Shown piece after piece: positions 7,223 to 15,081 of a stretch of 15,498 nucleotides of DNA. Position numbers and translations under genes: made by a program. This DNA comes from an uncultured Bacillota bacterium. GTDB lineage: Bacteria; Bacillota; Clostridia; Peptostreptococcales; Anaerovoracaceae. The stretch spans positions 1 to 15,498 of the forward strand of contig CAMOZS010000021.1 of the NCBI GenBank assembly GCA_946631075.1, in the 5' to 3' direction. The notes below the pieces were generated by a model. It did not search any database and was not told the DNA's origin. It was given only the letters and a program-made list of their open reading frames with translations. Each line of letters begins with the position of its first letter. The first letter of the stretch is position 1.

Positions 7223-9167
7223 CTTCGTACAATTCCTCTCTTTTCAGCTCAAACTTCCGGACAAATTCATAGGGCGAATCGATCATGATACCGGAATAAT
7301 TGACTTCCACCTGATAGGTGTCCCCCGTATCGAGAGAATACATGGCGTTCCTCGAAGGATGAGTGAACAGGTCCATGGGGACATCGTTGGTATTGCCTCT
7401 CTGGGCGAATTTGACGTCCAGATGGAAAGCTCTGCTCCAGTTGTCCAGGTAATCCAGGAACTGGTCGATGGCGCCGATATGCTTGTGCTGCATCCTGCGC
7501 AGTCCCCGGTCCGACTTGTTCTTCTTCTTCGAGATGTCCAGGTAGGACCGCCCCCTGCAATGGGAGACGACCGCGCTCAGGTAGCCGGAATAGAGTTCTG
7601 AGTTTGTCGTCAGCCGGACAAAGGCCTCCGACAGTTTATGATTGAAGTCCCGTATCAGGGAGCTCAAATGGGCCCTCTGGATAAAGAGCACGGCAAGGCC
7701 GCAGACGAGCATGACGATGAACATGAGCCCGACCTGCCAGATGACGCTCTCCCAGGAAACCACCGCGCCTCTGAAGAAGAGGATCGCTGTGGGGATCTGG
7801 GCCGCGATAAGGAGAAGGAGTCCGAAGCCCCAGGTGTAGATGGCCGGGTCTGAAGTCATCCTCTCCCTCATATAGTTTCGTATTTTCTGGTCCGCCTTCT
7901 CGGCGTCCTCGCCCAGGAGGTTCCGGTCGGTCGGCAGTTTGCCCTGGAGCTGGACGATCTTCTCGTACAAATCCTGGGTCTCCTGGGTCAGGTCCTCTCT
8001 CTGATAGCGGTCCAGGACCTCGACCGTATCCTCATCGCAGATACAGCTGGACCTGGCCCGGTCCGCTGTCTTGTCCAGGGCCCGGTCGGCGATCTTGACG
8101 CTCCGCATCAGGGTCTGTTCCGCCTGTTTCCGGTTCTGCTCCCAGACGCCCAGCTCGTTGCTGGCGCCTCTGCTGAACAGGCCGTATCCGGTGGTCCTTA
8201 CCGTGCTGCTGGTTTTCTTGGGCAGCTGGTAGGGAACCGTGATGCTCTTCTTGTATTCCGGCAGCTCGGATTCTCCGTTGAAGAGTTCCTGCTCCTTCCT
8301 TCTCAGGGATGTCTGTATGACGTACCTGGTCGAGTTGAGCCGGTTGACGGTCTTCTGGAAGACCAGTTCCATGGAGGCCTGGTCCAGTTCGATGTCCACA
8401 TCGTAGAGACGATAGGCCTGAAGGAAGGCCGGATCGATCTTGTTGACCGCCAGCAGGAGAATGGTCAGCCAGAAGCGGAACCTGTCCCCTTCTCTGCGGA
8501 CCGGCCCCTGTCTTGAGTAATCAAAGACCAGGAACCTGCAGTTGCCCGGATAGCGGTTTCTCTTCCAGAACATGGAGCTTCCCTGCTCATCGTGGAGGAT
8601 CTGCTCCGTATTCTCCTCATCATAAAGGTGCACCAGCCGTACGGTCACCAGCAGGATGGAGGTAGGCGCGACTCCGTCGTATTCATATTTGCTCAGAAAG
8701 GCCCTGTGCTCTTCAGCGGCAGCCCCGTCTTCCTCTACCGGCTCGAAGATCACAAAGGGTTCCCGTTCCCCGTCGTCGATGACCCGGGACTCGAACTCCT
8801 TTTCGGCGGCAGGGGCTCCGCCCAGCATATGGGTCAGACGGATGAGGGGATTCTCGCTCTCCTCCCACAGGCCCTCCTGCTCTTTGCCTTCCGGGAAGAA
8901 GTCATAGGGATTCTGGGCATCCAAAGGAAGATCCATAAGACCTGCGTCCGCCTCTGAACGAATGATGATGGCCCGCCATTCCTTCTTGTCGTCCGTCAGC
9001 TGATGAATGTCCGGCAGGGCTGTGTCGATATCCCTTCCGGAGGGATTCCACTTGCAGAGCCCCACCTGACCTTTCTGTATGGCATCCATGAATACAGACT
9101 GATAGCCTGAAAACATATTCATTGTTGTCTGGGTCTGAATCAATACAGAATAAATCGCAATCACCAC
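7209..9167 (-). CDS. Unrecognised two-pass membrane protein of the tubulin-like operon
   Basis: Up to 652 residues from the GTG at 9167. No signal peptide. A soluble, mixed alpha/beta N-terminal part of about 440 residues precedes two hydrophobic segments at about 442-466 (TWGFGLLLLIAAQIPTAILF) and 475-497, which form a hairpin with a short loop. A soluble C-terminal part of about 155 residues follows, so both large parts are probably cytoplasmic. Residues 345-440 are highly charged and may form a coiled coil leading into the membrane. I know no family for it. The start is uncertain: GTG 9167 and GTG 9164 lie inside the SD-like element, while ATG 9122 is about 40 bases from it. An ATT at 9155 has ideal spacing. 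The listed boundary is the longest conventional one. It begins 19 bases after the tubulin-like gene and overlaps the next gene by 14 bases, so co-translation is likely. Position suggests a membrane anchor for the tubulin-like protein. Confidence 0.82.
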   Translation of the reverse strand: MVIAIYSVLIQTQTTMNMFSGYQSVFMDAIQKGQVGLCKWNPSGRDIDTALPDIHQLTDDKKEWRAIIIRSEADAGLMDLPLDAQNPYDFFPEGKEQEGLWEESENPLIRLTHMLGGAPAAEKEFESRVIDDGEREPFVIFEPVEEDGAAAEEHRAFLSKYEYDGVAPTSILLVTVRLVHLYDEENTEQILHDEQGSSMFWKRNRYPGNCRFLVFDYSRQGPVRREGDRFRFWLTILLLAVNKIDPAFLQAYRLYDVDIELDQASMELVFQKTVNRLNSTRYVIQTSLRRKEQELFNGESELPEYKKSITVPYQLPKKTSSTVRTTGYGLFSRGASNELGVWEQNRKQAEQTLMRSVKIADRALDKTADRARSSCICDEDTVEVLDRYQREDLTQETQDLYEKIVQLQGKLPTDRNLLGEDAEKADQKIRNYMRERMTSDPAIYTWGFGLLLLIAAQIPTAILFFRGAVVSWESVIWQVGLMFIVMLVCGLAVLFIQRAHLSSLIRDFNHKLSEAFVRLTTNSELYSGYLSAVVSHCRGRSYLDISKKKNKSDRGLRRMQHKHIGAIDQFLDYLDNWSRAFHLDVKFAQRGNTNDVPMDLFTHPSRNAMYSLDTGDTYQVEVNYSGIMIDSPYEFVRKFELKREELYEDDGQ

Positions 9168-9171
9168 CTTT
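9160..9171 (-). promoter_or_regulatory. Strong SD element whose spacing favours an ATT start at 9155
   Basis: The minus strand reads AAAGGTGGTGAT, one mismatch from the full complement of the 16S rRNA tail (AAAGGAGGTGAT). Eight bases separate the GGTGG core from ATT at 9155-9153, which is in frame with the membrane protein. Both GTG codons that could start the frame are part of this element, and the first ATG (9122) is about 40 bases away. Confidence 0.55.
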
Positions 9172-9186
9172 GGCAGTCAGCCGTCG

Positions 9187-12100
9187 CTATTTAGCCGGGA
9201 TTTCCTTGACCCTTTTCTCGACGTATTCTGCTTTTTCGTCCATTCCCATCTGCTCCAGGGTCTTACGGATGGTCGTGCAGATCCTGCTGAACAGTTCTTC
9301 GTTGTACATATTCTTCCAGACGTCTTTCTCGATCTCGATGTCCGCCAGGAAATGATCGAACTGTCTGATGATGATGTCGGATGCGATGGAAGCTGCCTCT
9401 GTCGGCGCGCTGAGGGCCTCGGTGAATTCGATCAGGGCCTTGAGCTCAGCCTTGAGGATGCTGATGGCGTCTTCTTCGTAGAAGATCTCCTTGGGGACGG
9501 ACCGCTTCATCAGCAGAGGCAGGTCAAAGACGCTTCTGGCAGAGTCGTCCGGCATGGGGAACTCTTTTACCCTGAAGTCTTCGATCCGCTGCATCATCTT
9601 GCTGTCAAATACTGTCGCGTTCTGCTCGACCTCTTTCTTGATCAGGTTCCCGATCTTCTCGTTGATCCGGCTGACCAGTCTGGGATAGATCTGCAGAGCG
9701 TCCAGAACTTCATACAGGCAGTCGCAGGGAGTCAGGTTGGATACCACCAGATCGCTGGGCTCGTCTTCCATGTCCAGCTCTTCCTTGTTCAGGCGGTAGA
9801 CCCAGCTGTTCCCTTCCTGCTCGAACAGGTCCACGTAGTTTTCGATCATGCCCCAGAAGAAGGCCGCGTTGATCTCCTGGATCTGCCGCTCCTGATTCTG
9901 GTCGTCCAGATCCGGCATCTTGGAGGCATTGTGCCACCAGCGGTCGATATGAGGAGTGATGGACCTTGAGATCATGGTCTTGGGATGGATGGTCCCTACC
10001 CTGTCGTAGTATGCCTTGAAGTATTCTCCTCCCTGCCGGTTATAGGTCTCGCTGATCTCCGGGGGAGCGAACTTGCTCAGGTCCGTAGCTCTCAGTCCGT
10101 AGAAGGACTTATAGAAGATGACCCTGTTCTTGGGGATATCCGAATCCGGCTTGCCTCCGAACTGCTCCAGTTCCGCGTCGAGCAGAAGGGCTCTGGGCGA
10201 ACCGTCCTTGGGGTTCAGGTCGATGTTGTAGGTGCAGGAGTTGATCGGATCTCTCTCTTCTCCCAGAGGCTTCTCGATAAAGGGCGCGGCCAGCACTTTG
10301 GTCTCGTCGAAGACGTGCTTGATGTAGTGACGCACCTTCTCCGGATCGAAGAGTCCTTCTTCGTACATGGCCTCCTTCTCGATGGCCTGGATGATATCCA
10401 TGTCGATGGAGTCGTTATAGGCTTCCATGACGGCATGCTTATAGTAACCCATGATGTCACGGGTGAAGATGTTGCCGAAATACTCCGTGTTCTCCGGCTG
10501 GCTGTCCATCATGGCGTACTGGCGGACGCTGAGATAGATCTGCTCTGACAGCTTGCCGTCGATCAGGATGTAGCTGCCGGTATAGGGCATGTCCGCGTTC
10601 ATCTTCTCCAGGCACTTCCTGGATGCGCAGACGTATCTGGCCGCCGTTCCCTTGACCACGTTGTGCTTCTTCTCCAGGTCGGAGATCCTCCGGTTCATCC
10701 ATTCGATCTTGTCCTCGAAGGAAGTGAAGAAGCTCTGGAAAGCTTTGGCCAGCTTGCTGATGTATTCGATGCCCGCTTCCAGGACCTGCTTGTAGACTTC
10801 ATCGACCCTGTAGGCGTCGATGTGCTTCAGGTAATTGGAATAGGCGTTCTTGAGGTCTTCCTGGTCGCTGCTCATCCGGCGGCGGATCTTGTCCACGAGG
10901 GAGACCTTCTTGGTGTTGGCCAGATCCTCGACGCCCTCGATCACATCGTCGGTCTCCTTGTCATCGAAGTTGTTGCTCTCGAAGTTCTCGAAGAAATTGG
11001 TGTGATCATTGCAGCGGGCTTCCACCATGGCATGCTCCTTCTGCATCTGATTCATGGCCTTGTAGAGGAAATAACGAATCGCGTTGGGATGGATGAATTC
11101 GTTGTTGGCTCTCATATGGGTCTCGATCAGGAAGTCGAATCCGTCCGATGTGACCGAATCGTTGGGCGCCTTGAACATGGTGAAAGCGATGTTGGGCGCG
11201 GTATCGTCCGTGTTGCGGACGACCTTTCTCCTGTAGGCGACGATGTCATTGTAGGCGTCGACGAAGGGCTGCCAGAGGTCGGACTTGCTTCTTCCTTCCG
11301 GCTCGTCCAGCTGGGAAATGCTGGCGTTGGCCCTGCTTCTGATCCCGTCCAGTTCCGGGTTTGTTCCCGGGGAATTCTCCACCTGGATCTTGCTTCTGAG
11401 GCTGTCGATGTATTTATCCCAGCGGCAGAGATTGATGGATGCTCCATTCTCGTCGTCTATGGTCAGGGGATTTCCCTCCGCGTCATAGACATAGCAGGAA
11501 TTGACGATGGCCGAAGCGAAGGGATCCTTGTTGTTGGCCATCTGTTCCACTGTCTCCACGTAGAGTCTCTCCGGCTTGATGTCGATGACTCTCAGGCCCT
11601 CTCTGCGGCGGCGGTCATTTTCGAGGCTGCGCTGCTTGAGCATGCGGTCGAAGACCATCCACTGGTCCGATACGCAGGCCTTGGCCCACTGCAGGGAGAT
11701 GTATTCCCGGATATCGGCCATGGGATAGATCAGCATGGATGTGCCCGCGCCGGCGTAGCGGTTTCTCCCCTTCTCCTTGGTCAGCTTGAGGATGGTGTTG
11801 TCCTCGGAGGAATTGCTCCGCTTGTTCATGGGGCCGATGGACTGGGCGTAGATGCAGTTGGCCGCGTGGTCCAGATATTCACTGAAGGAATTCAGCTTCC
11901 GTCCGTCGGAGTTCTGCGCGTCGAAGAGGAAGCAGAAGTCATAGGGACGGATATCGTATTCTTCGTATCCTTCGGATCCGACCTGGGGGATCTGGATCCT
12001 GACGGAATCCATATACTTTTCGGGCAGGGTCTTGTCCCCCTTCATCAGGAAGGCGTCCAGTTCTCTCAGGGCAGCGTAGGCGTTGCACTTCAGATTGTTC

Positions 12101-12690
12101 TGCTCGGCCTTGCCCGGGATCACGCCGTAGAAGACTTCCGGCAGGAGGAAAAAGCCTCTGGTGATATTGGTGCTCTGGCGGAACCTGGTGGTCAGGTAAT
12201 TCTTGATGTACAGAGCGACCGGAAGGATCAGACCGGAACCGGTACCTCCGGCAAGAGAGCTGACGATGATGATACGCAGGGCCTGCTCATACTCGCTGCC
12301 CTCCAGCTTGTAGAGATCCTCGATGGCTCTGTGCAGGGGCTCCAGCTTGCCCGCCCCTACCGCGGTCTCAAAGGCCAGCCGGGAAATGGCTCTGACCTGT
12401 CCCGCGCCTTCGGTCAGCGCCTTGCTGTTCAGGATGGCATTGACCGGGAACCAGGTGTCTCTGGAGTGGGTATCGATGTTCAGATACTCTCCGACCGACA
12501 GATTGGTCGATGTCTGGATCGTAGCGATGGACGGATTCTTCTCGCGCACTTCACGCATCTCATTGGCATCCGTATCGAATACCGCGAACCCGATCCGCTG
12601 TCTTTCCTCTTCGCTTACCATCAGCGAAACCTTGTTTACGATCTTGGAGCCTGTTCCTCCCAGACCAACGATCAAAGTAGGTGCGTTCAT
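9187..12690 (-). CDS. Tubulin/FtsZ-superfamily GTPase with long C-terminal extension
   Basis: A 1167-residue protein whose first 330 or so residues carry the nucleotide-binding loops of the tubulin/FtsZ fold. T1 is GLGGTGS (9-15), T2 is FDTDAN (38-43), T3 is GAGQVR (95-100) and T4, the tubulin signature, is SLAGGTGSG (145-153). The NAYAALRELDAF helix (203-214) fits the bacterial tubulin-like family (Pfam Tubulin_2). The T7 loop, which supplies the hydrolysis residue in trans in polymers, would fall near E296/D297, but its motif is not canonical. The remaining 750 or more residues are mostly helical and unrecognised, several times the size of an FtsZ tail. No membrane segment is seen. The ATG at 12690 has AGGAGG six bases upstream and lies 20 bases after the vWA gene. 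Related proteins have been predicted to act with vWA partners in membrane remodelling. GTP binding is strongly supported; polymerisation is not shown. Confidence 0.9.
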   Translation of the reverse strand: MNAPTLIVGLGGTGSKIVNKVSLMVSEEERQRIGFAVFDTDANEMREVREKNPSIATIQTSTNLSVGEYLNIDTHSRDTWFPVNAILNSKALTEGAGQVRAISRLAFETAVGAGKLEPLHRAIEDLYKLEGSEYEQALRIIIVSSLAGGTGSGLILPVALYIKNYLTTRFRQSTNITRGFFLLPEVFYGVIPGKAEQNNLKCNAYAALRELDAFLMKGDKTLPEKYMDSVRIQIPQVGSEGYEEYDIRPYDFCFLFDAQNSDGRKLNSFSEYLDHAANCIYAQSIGPMNKRSNSSEDNTILKLTKEKGRNRYAGAGTSMLIYPMADIREYISLQWAKACVSDQWMVFDRMLKQRSLENDRRRREGLRVIDIKPERLYVETVEQMANNKDPFASAIVNSCYVYDAEGNPLTIDDENGASINLCRWDKYIDSLRSKIQVENSPGTNPELDGIRSRANASISQLDEPEGRSKSDLWQPFVDAYNDIVAYRRKVVRNTDDTAPNIAFTMFKAPNDSVTSDGFDFLIETHMRANNEFIHPNAIRYFLYKAMNQMQKEHAMVEARCNDHTNFFENFESNNFDDKETDDVIEGVEDLANTKKVSLVDKIRRRMSSDQEDLKNAYSNYLKHIDAYRVDEVYKQVLEAGIEYISKLAKAFQSFFTSFEDKIEWMNRRISDLEKKHNVVKGTAARYVCASRKCLEKMNADMPYTGSYILIDGKLSEQIYLSVRQYAMMDSQPENTEYFGNIFTRDIMGYYKHAVMEAYNDSIDMDIIQAIEKEAMYEEGLFDPEKVRHYIKHVFDETKVLAAPFIEKPLGEERDPINSCTYNIDLNPKDGSPRALLLDAELEQFGGKPDSDIPKNRVIFYKSFYGLRATDLSKFAPPEISETYNRQGGEYFKAYYDRVGTIHPKTMISRSITPHIDRWWHNASKMPDLDDQNQERQIQEINAAFFWGMIENYVDLFEQEGNSWVYRLNKEELDMEDEPSDLVVSNLTPCDCLYEVLDALQIYPRLVSRINEKIGNLIKKEVEQNATVFDSKMMQRIEDFRVKEFPMPDDSARSVFDLPLLMKRSVPKEIFYEEDAISILKAELKALIEFTEALSAPTEAASIASDIIIRQFDHFLADIEIEKDVWKNMYNEELFSRICTTIRKTLEQMGMDEKAEYVEKRVKEIPAK

Positions 12691-12710
12691 AATATTCCTC
12701 CTAGAAAATA

Positions 12711-14849
12711 TCAGTTATTCAATGTGCACGTATAGTTCTTTCCCGCGGTCAGGACTTCGATCGTCAGCCCTGCCGTGACTTTCATCGGTTTCTTTATGTT
12801 CTCCTGGATCGGATTCCCGTTGAAACGGATGGAATCCTTTCCGGCATAGGATCTGATGTTCATGATGTTCATCTTACGGCCGCCGGCAGCCTTGACCTTG
12901 AGCTGGGGATATCCCCGGACCGTCTTGGGGACGAACCGGATGGTCCCGGTCTCGGCGACGTAGGGAAGGAATGGCTTGACCATATCCTTGGTATACTTGC
13001 CGTAATCCGTTCCGCCGGTGTATCCGATCATGGTCGGAACGGAGGTGATGGTCGGTTTCTTCTTCAGCCTCTTCGGAAGGCGCTTCTTGAACGGCGGTAT
13101 ATAGCCGCAGAAAAGCAGGAGAGCCAGAAGCAGGAGGGCCAGTTTGAGGATCAGATCCCGGTGTTTGTCGAACCAGGACCGGTCATCGCTGATCTTCATC
13201 GCGAAGTCATCCGCCCCCTTCCAGGTCTCCTTCTTGCCGACCTTGTCCTGATAGGAGGCATTCAGCTTCAGATCAGTATAGGTCTCCCCTTTGATCTCCC
13301 CGGGAAGGACGGGGTAGACATTCAGGTCTCCGGGAGCCTGGCCCTTCTCGACCCGGAAGCTGTCCATCCCGGTCTTGGTCTCCTCCGCGTAGTCTATGGT
13401 GACCTTCTTCTCATCGAATCTGGCCCACTCCTCTTCGGTGAAGTCCCGGCCGTCCAGCTCCGCCTTCAGGACCAGGGGATCCTCCCCTTCGAATCCGTCC
13501 TTCTTGACCGTATGGCCCGGATCATCCTTGACGGTGAAGGCAAGGCCCTTGTTCTTGTAGATGGACTTGTCCAGAGATGTGGACACCGTGTACCGGTCCA
13601 GATATTTGGCTCTGGCGTCGATATGGAGGTCTCCTTCTCCGATGGTCACCGCGTCGCCCGCCTGGATCCTCTGCACGTCCTGTCCGGCGGCGTAGAGGTC
13701 GGCTTCATAGGTGATGGGCTCCAGCAGAGGCGAGTTCTTGATCTCCTCTCCGGTCGTTCCCTTGACCATGGAAAAATCGACGGTATAGTCCCCGGCCTTC
13801 AGGTCCGCTCCCTTGACTTCCTTGCCCTTGGAATTCTTCAGATGGGCGCTGACCTTGACGTCCGGCTTGTAATAGACCTCGATGGTCTCCAGACTTCCCG
13901 CCCCCTTGAGATCGATGGTGTAGCTACCTTCAGCATAGCCATCGCGGAAGACAGCGACATTTCCCTGCAGGGACTTGTCGCATATGATATCTTTGGTATC
14001 GAATTGGGTGTTGCTGGTCGCGTCCTTGCTCTCGGTGTAGGTGACCAGGGCGCTTTCGCTGCTATTAAAGGGATTTCCCTTGCCGTCCTTGATCCCGCTG
14101 ACCTTGACCCCTTCGCCCTGGGCGAATACGATCAGTTCCTTCATGGGGATATCGAACTCAACGGTGTTCTGTCCCTTGACCTCCAGCTTGGCCCGGTTGA
14201 AGACCTGCTGGCCGATGGTGGTCAGCTCATCCAGGATGTCCTTGCTGGTCTTGGCCTTCTTGAAGAAGATATTCTTCCCGGCATCCTCTCTGATCTTGCC
14301 CGCGTCCGGACCCATGCCAAGGAACATGACCTTGACGTCCTTGGGTTTCTTAGCGAAATAGCCATCGACATCCCCGCCTCTCTGGAACTGTCCGTCGGTC
14401 AGGACCACCAGCCACTTCTCGTCGCTCTTCGATGACTTCAGGTCATTCATAGCCTGCTTCACCGACTCGAAGGGGGTCGCGTTGGACTTGGTCTTCATGC
14501 CATGCACTTTTTTGACATTGGCCGATGCGCTGTTCTTACCGCTCAGAGACAGATGAGGTTTATCATAATCACTCATTACGTAAACATTCAGGCTGTCCTT
14601 CTCTCCCAGCATGGCGGCGAAAGCCTCCACCGCGTACTTGGCCTGACACCAGGTATCCACGAACTGGTGGGTGGAGTCAGACTGGATCATGCTGGTCGAG
14701 TCATCGTAGACCAGATTGATGGTGCGGGTCGGTTCTATCGTTTCCTCTGAAAAAGAGGATTCCCCGTAGGCACTTGCCGGCCCAAGGGCAAAAGCCACAA
14801 GGAGACAGCAGACCACCGCCGCTGCCTTCGTGATTTTCCGGATCATCAT
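12711..14849 (-). CDS. Secreted, membrane-anchored vWA-domain protein with FHA-like cytoplasmic tail
   Basis: A 712-residue protein. Residues 1-28 form a Sec signal peptide (KITK, then a hydrophobic core, ending ASA). The vWA domain (about 43-220) has a complete metal-binding MIDAS site: D49-x-S51-x-S53 in VYDDSTSM, T125 in ATPF and D152 in VVLTDG. A long beta-rich region (220-560) follows outside the cell, then a single membrane helix at about 563-584. A basic stretch (KKRLPKRLKKK) places the last 128 residues in the cytoplasm. That tail resembles an FHA domain (RFVPKTVRGYPQL, then NG at 676-677, then TAGLTIEVL) but lacks the usual phosphothreonine-binding Ser-Arg-x-His. The ATG at 14849 is preceded by an AGGAAGAAGAAG purine tract; ATG 14846 is also possible. 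It is the first gene of the operon, just after a consensus promoter. A likely ligand-binding receptor or adhesin partner of the tubulin-like protein. Confidence 0.9.
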   Translation of the reverse strand: MMIRKITKAAAVVCCLLVAFALGPASAYGESSFSEETIEPTRTINLVYDDSTSMIQSDSTHQFVDTWCQAKYAVEAFAAMLGEKDSLNVYVMSDYDKPHLSLSGKNSASANVKKVHGMKTKSNATPFESVKQAMNDLKSSKSDEKWLVVLTDGQFQRGGDVDGYFAKKPKDVKVMFLGMGPDAGKIREDAGKNIFFKKAKTSKDILDELTTIGQQVFNRAKLEVKGQNTVEFDIPMKELIVFAQGEGVKVSGIKDGKGNPFNSSESALVTYTESKDATSNTQFDTKDIICDKSLQGNVAVFRDGYAEGSYTIDLKGAGSLETIEVYYKPDVKVSAHLKNSKGKEVKGADLKAGDYTVDFSMVKGTTGEEIKNSPLLEPITYEADLYAAGQDVQRIQAGDAVTIGEGDLHIDARAKYLDRYTVSTSLDKSIYKNKGLAFTVKDDPGHTVKKDGFEGEDPLVLKAELDGRDFTEEEWARFDEKKVTIDYAEETKTGMDSFRVEKGQAPGDLNVYPVLPGEIKGETYTDLKLNASYQDKVGKKETWKGADDFAMKISDDRSWFDKHRDLILKLALLLLALLLFCGYIPPFKKRLPKRLKKKPTITSVPTMIGYTGGTDYGKYTKDMVKPFLPYVAETGTIRFVPKTVRGYPQLKVKAAGGRKMNIMNIRSYAGKDSIRFNGNPIQENIKKPMKVTAGLTIEVLTAGKNYTCTLNN

Positions 14850-14890
14850 GTCTTCTTCTTCCTGCTCATCGTATAGAAATAACTAACGTA

Positions 14891-14919
14891 ATTATACCAT
14901 CGCCGGTCTGCCGAATCAA
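14891..14919 (-). promoter_or_regulatory. Sigma-70-type promoter of the vWA/tubulin-like operon
   Basis: On the minus strand: -35 TTGATT (14919-14914), a 17-base spacer, and a perfect -10 TATAAT (14896-14891) with an extended TGn just upstream (14899-14897). Transcription would start near 14884, giving a leader of about 35 bases before ATG 14849. This is the best promoter match in the divergent region and suggests substantial vegetative expression. The rest of 14850-15081 holds the inverted repeat, a second promoter and the plus-strand leader; I see no RNA gene there. Confidence 0.8.
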
Positions 14920-14942
14920 TCGATCTTCGACTTGCCAAGGCA

Positions 14943-14971
14943 GAATGTTCCGGCCGGATGGCGGAACATTC
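14943..14971. repeat. Perfect 10-bp inverted repeat between divergent promoters (possible operator)
   Basis: GAATGTTCCG (14943-14952) and CGGAACATTC (14962-14971) are exact reverse complements separated by 9 bases. A 10-bp palindrome, TCCGGCCGGA (14949-14958), overlaps the left arm. It lies 23 bases upstream of the minus-strand -35 and 10 bases upstream of the plus-strand -35, outside both predicted transcripts, so a DNA-binding site is likelier than an RNA hairpin. A lone GTTCCG recurs at 15015-15020 near the plus-strand start. Confidence 0.6.
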
Positions 14972-14981
14972 ACCGGCGCAG

Positions 14982-15010
14982 TAGACGTAATTCCTCTTAT
15001 GCCCTATTAT
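14982..15010 (+). promoter_or_regulatory. Probable promoter of the HAD phosphatase gene
   Basis: -35 TAGACG (14982-14987), a 17-base spacer and -10 TATTAT (15005-15010). Transcription would begin near 15017, giving a leader of about 65 bases. The match is weaker than that of the opposing promoter. The leader contains an imperfect hairpin (about 15045-15064) just before the GGGGAGG ribosome binding site. Confidence 0.55.
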
Positions 15011-15081
15011 ACACGTTCCGAGTTAAAATGTTTCCCATTTACCGGAGGAATATTGTAGAATATCCGGGGAGGAAAACAAAA

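Noticed and set aside
10663..12735. Long open frame of 690 codons on the plus strand opposite the tubulin-like gene
   Set aside because: It is antisense to a gene with clear tubulin motifs. Its translation is a repetitive Val/Leu/Asp/Gly-rich string with no motif and no good ribosome binding site, as expected for a codon-bias shadow in GC-rich DNA.
13161..14435. 424-codon plus-strand frame opposite the vWA gene
   Set aside because: Antisense shadow; the minus strand has a signal peptide, a MIDAS site and a membrane helix in one frame.
14943..14971. LexA/SOS box in the divergent promoter region
   Set aside because: The arms contain GTTC and GAAC, but in inside-out order and with the wrong spacing for the GAAC-N4-GTTC box of Bacillota.
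14943..14971. Reading the inverted repeat as a transcription terminator
   Set aside because: There is no T-run after either arm, and neither flanking gene is transcribed toward it.
14850..15081. tRNA, riboswitch or T-box in the divergent intergenic region
   Set aside because: I found no cloverleaf, T-box or known riboswitch core; both leaders are short (about 35 and 65 bases).
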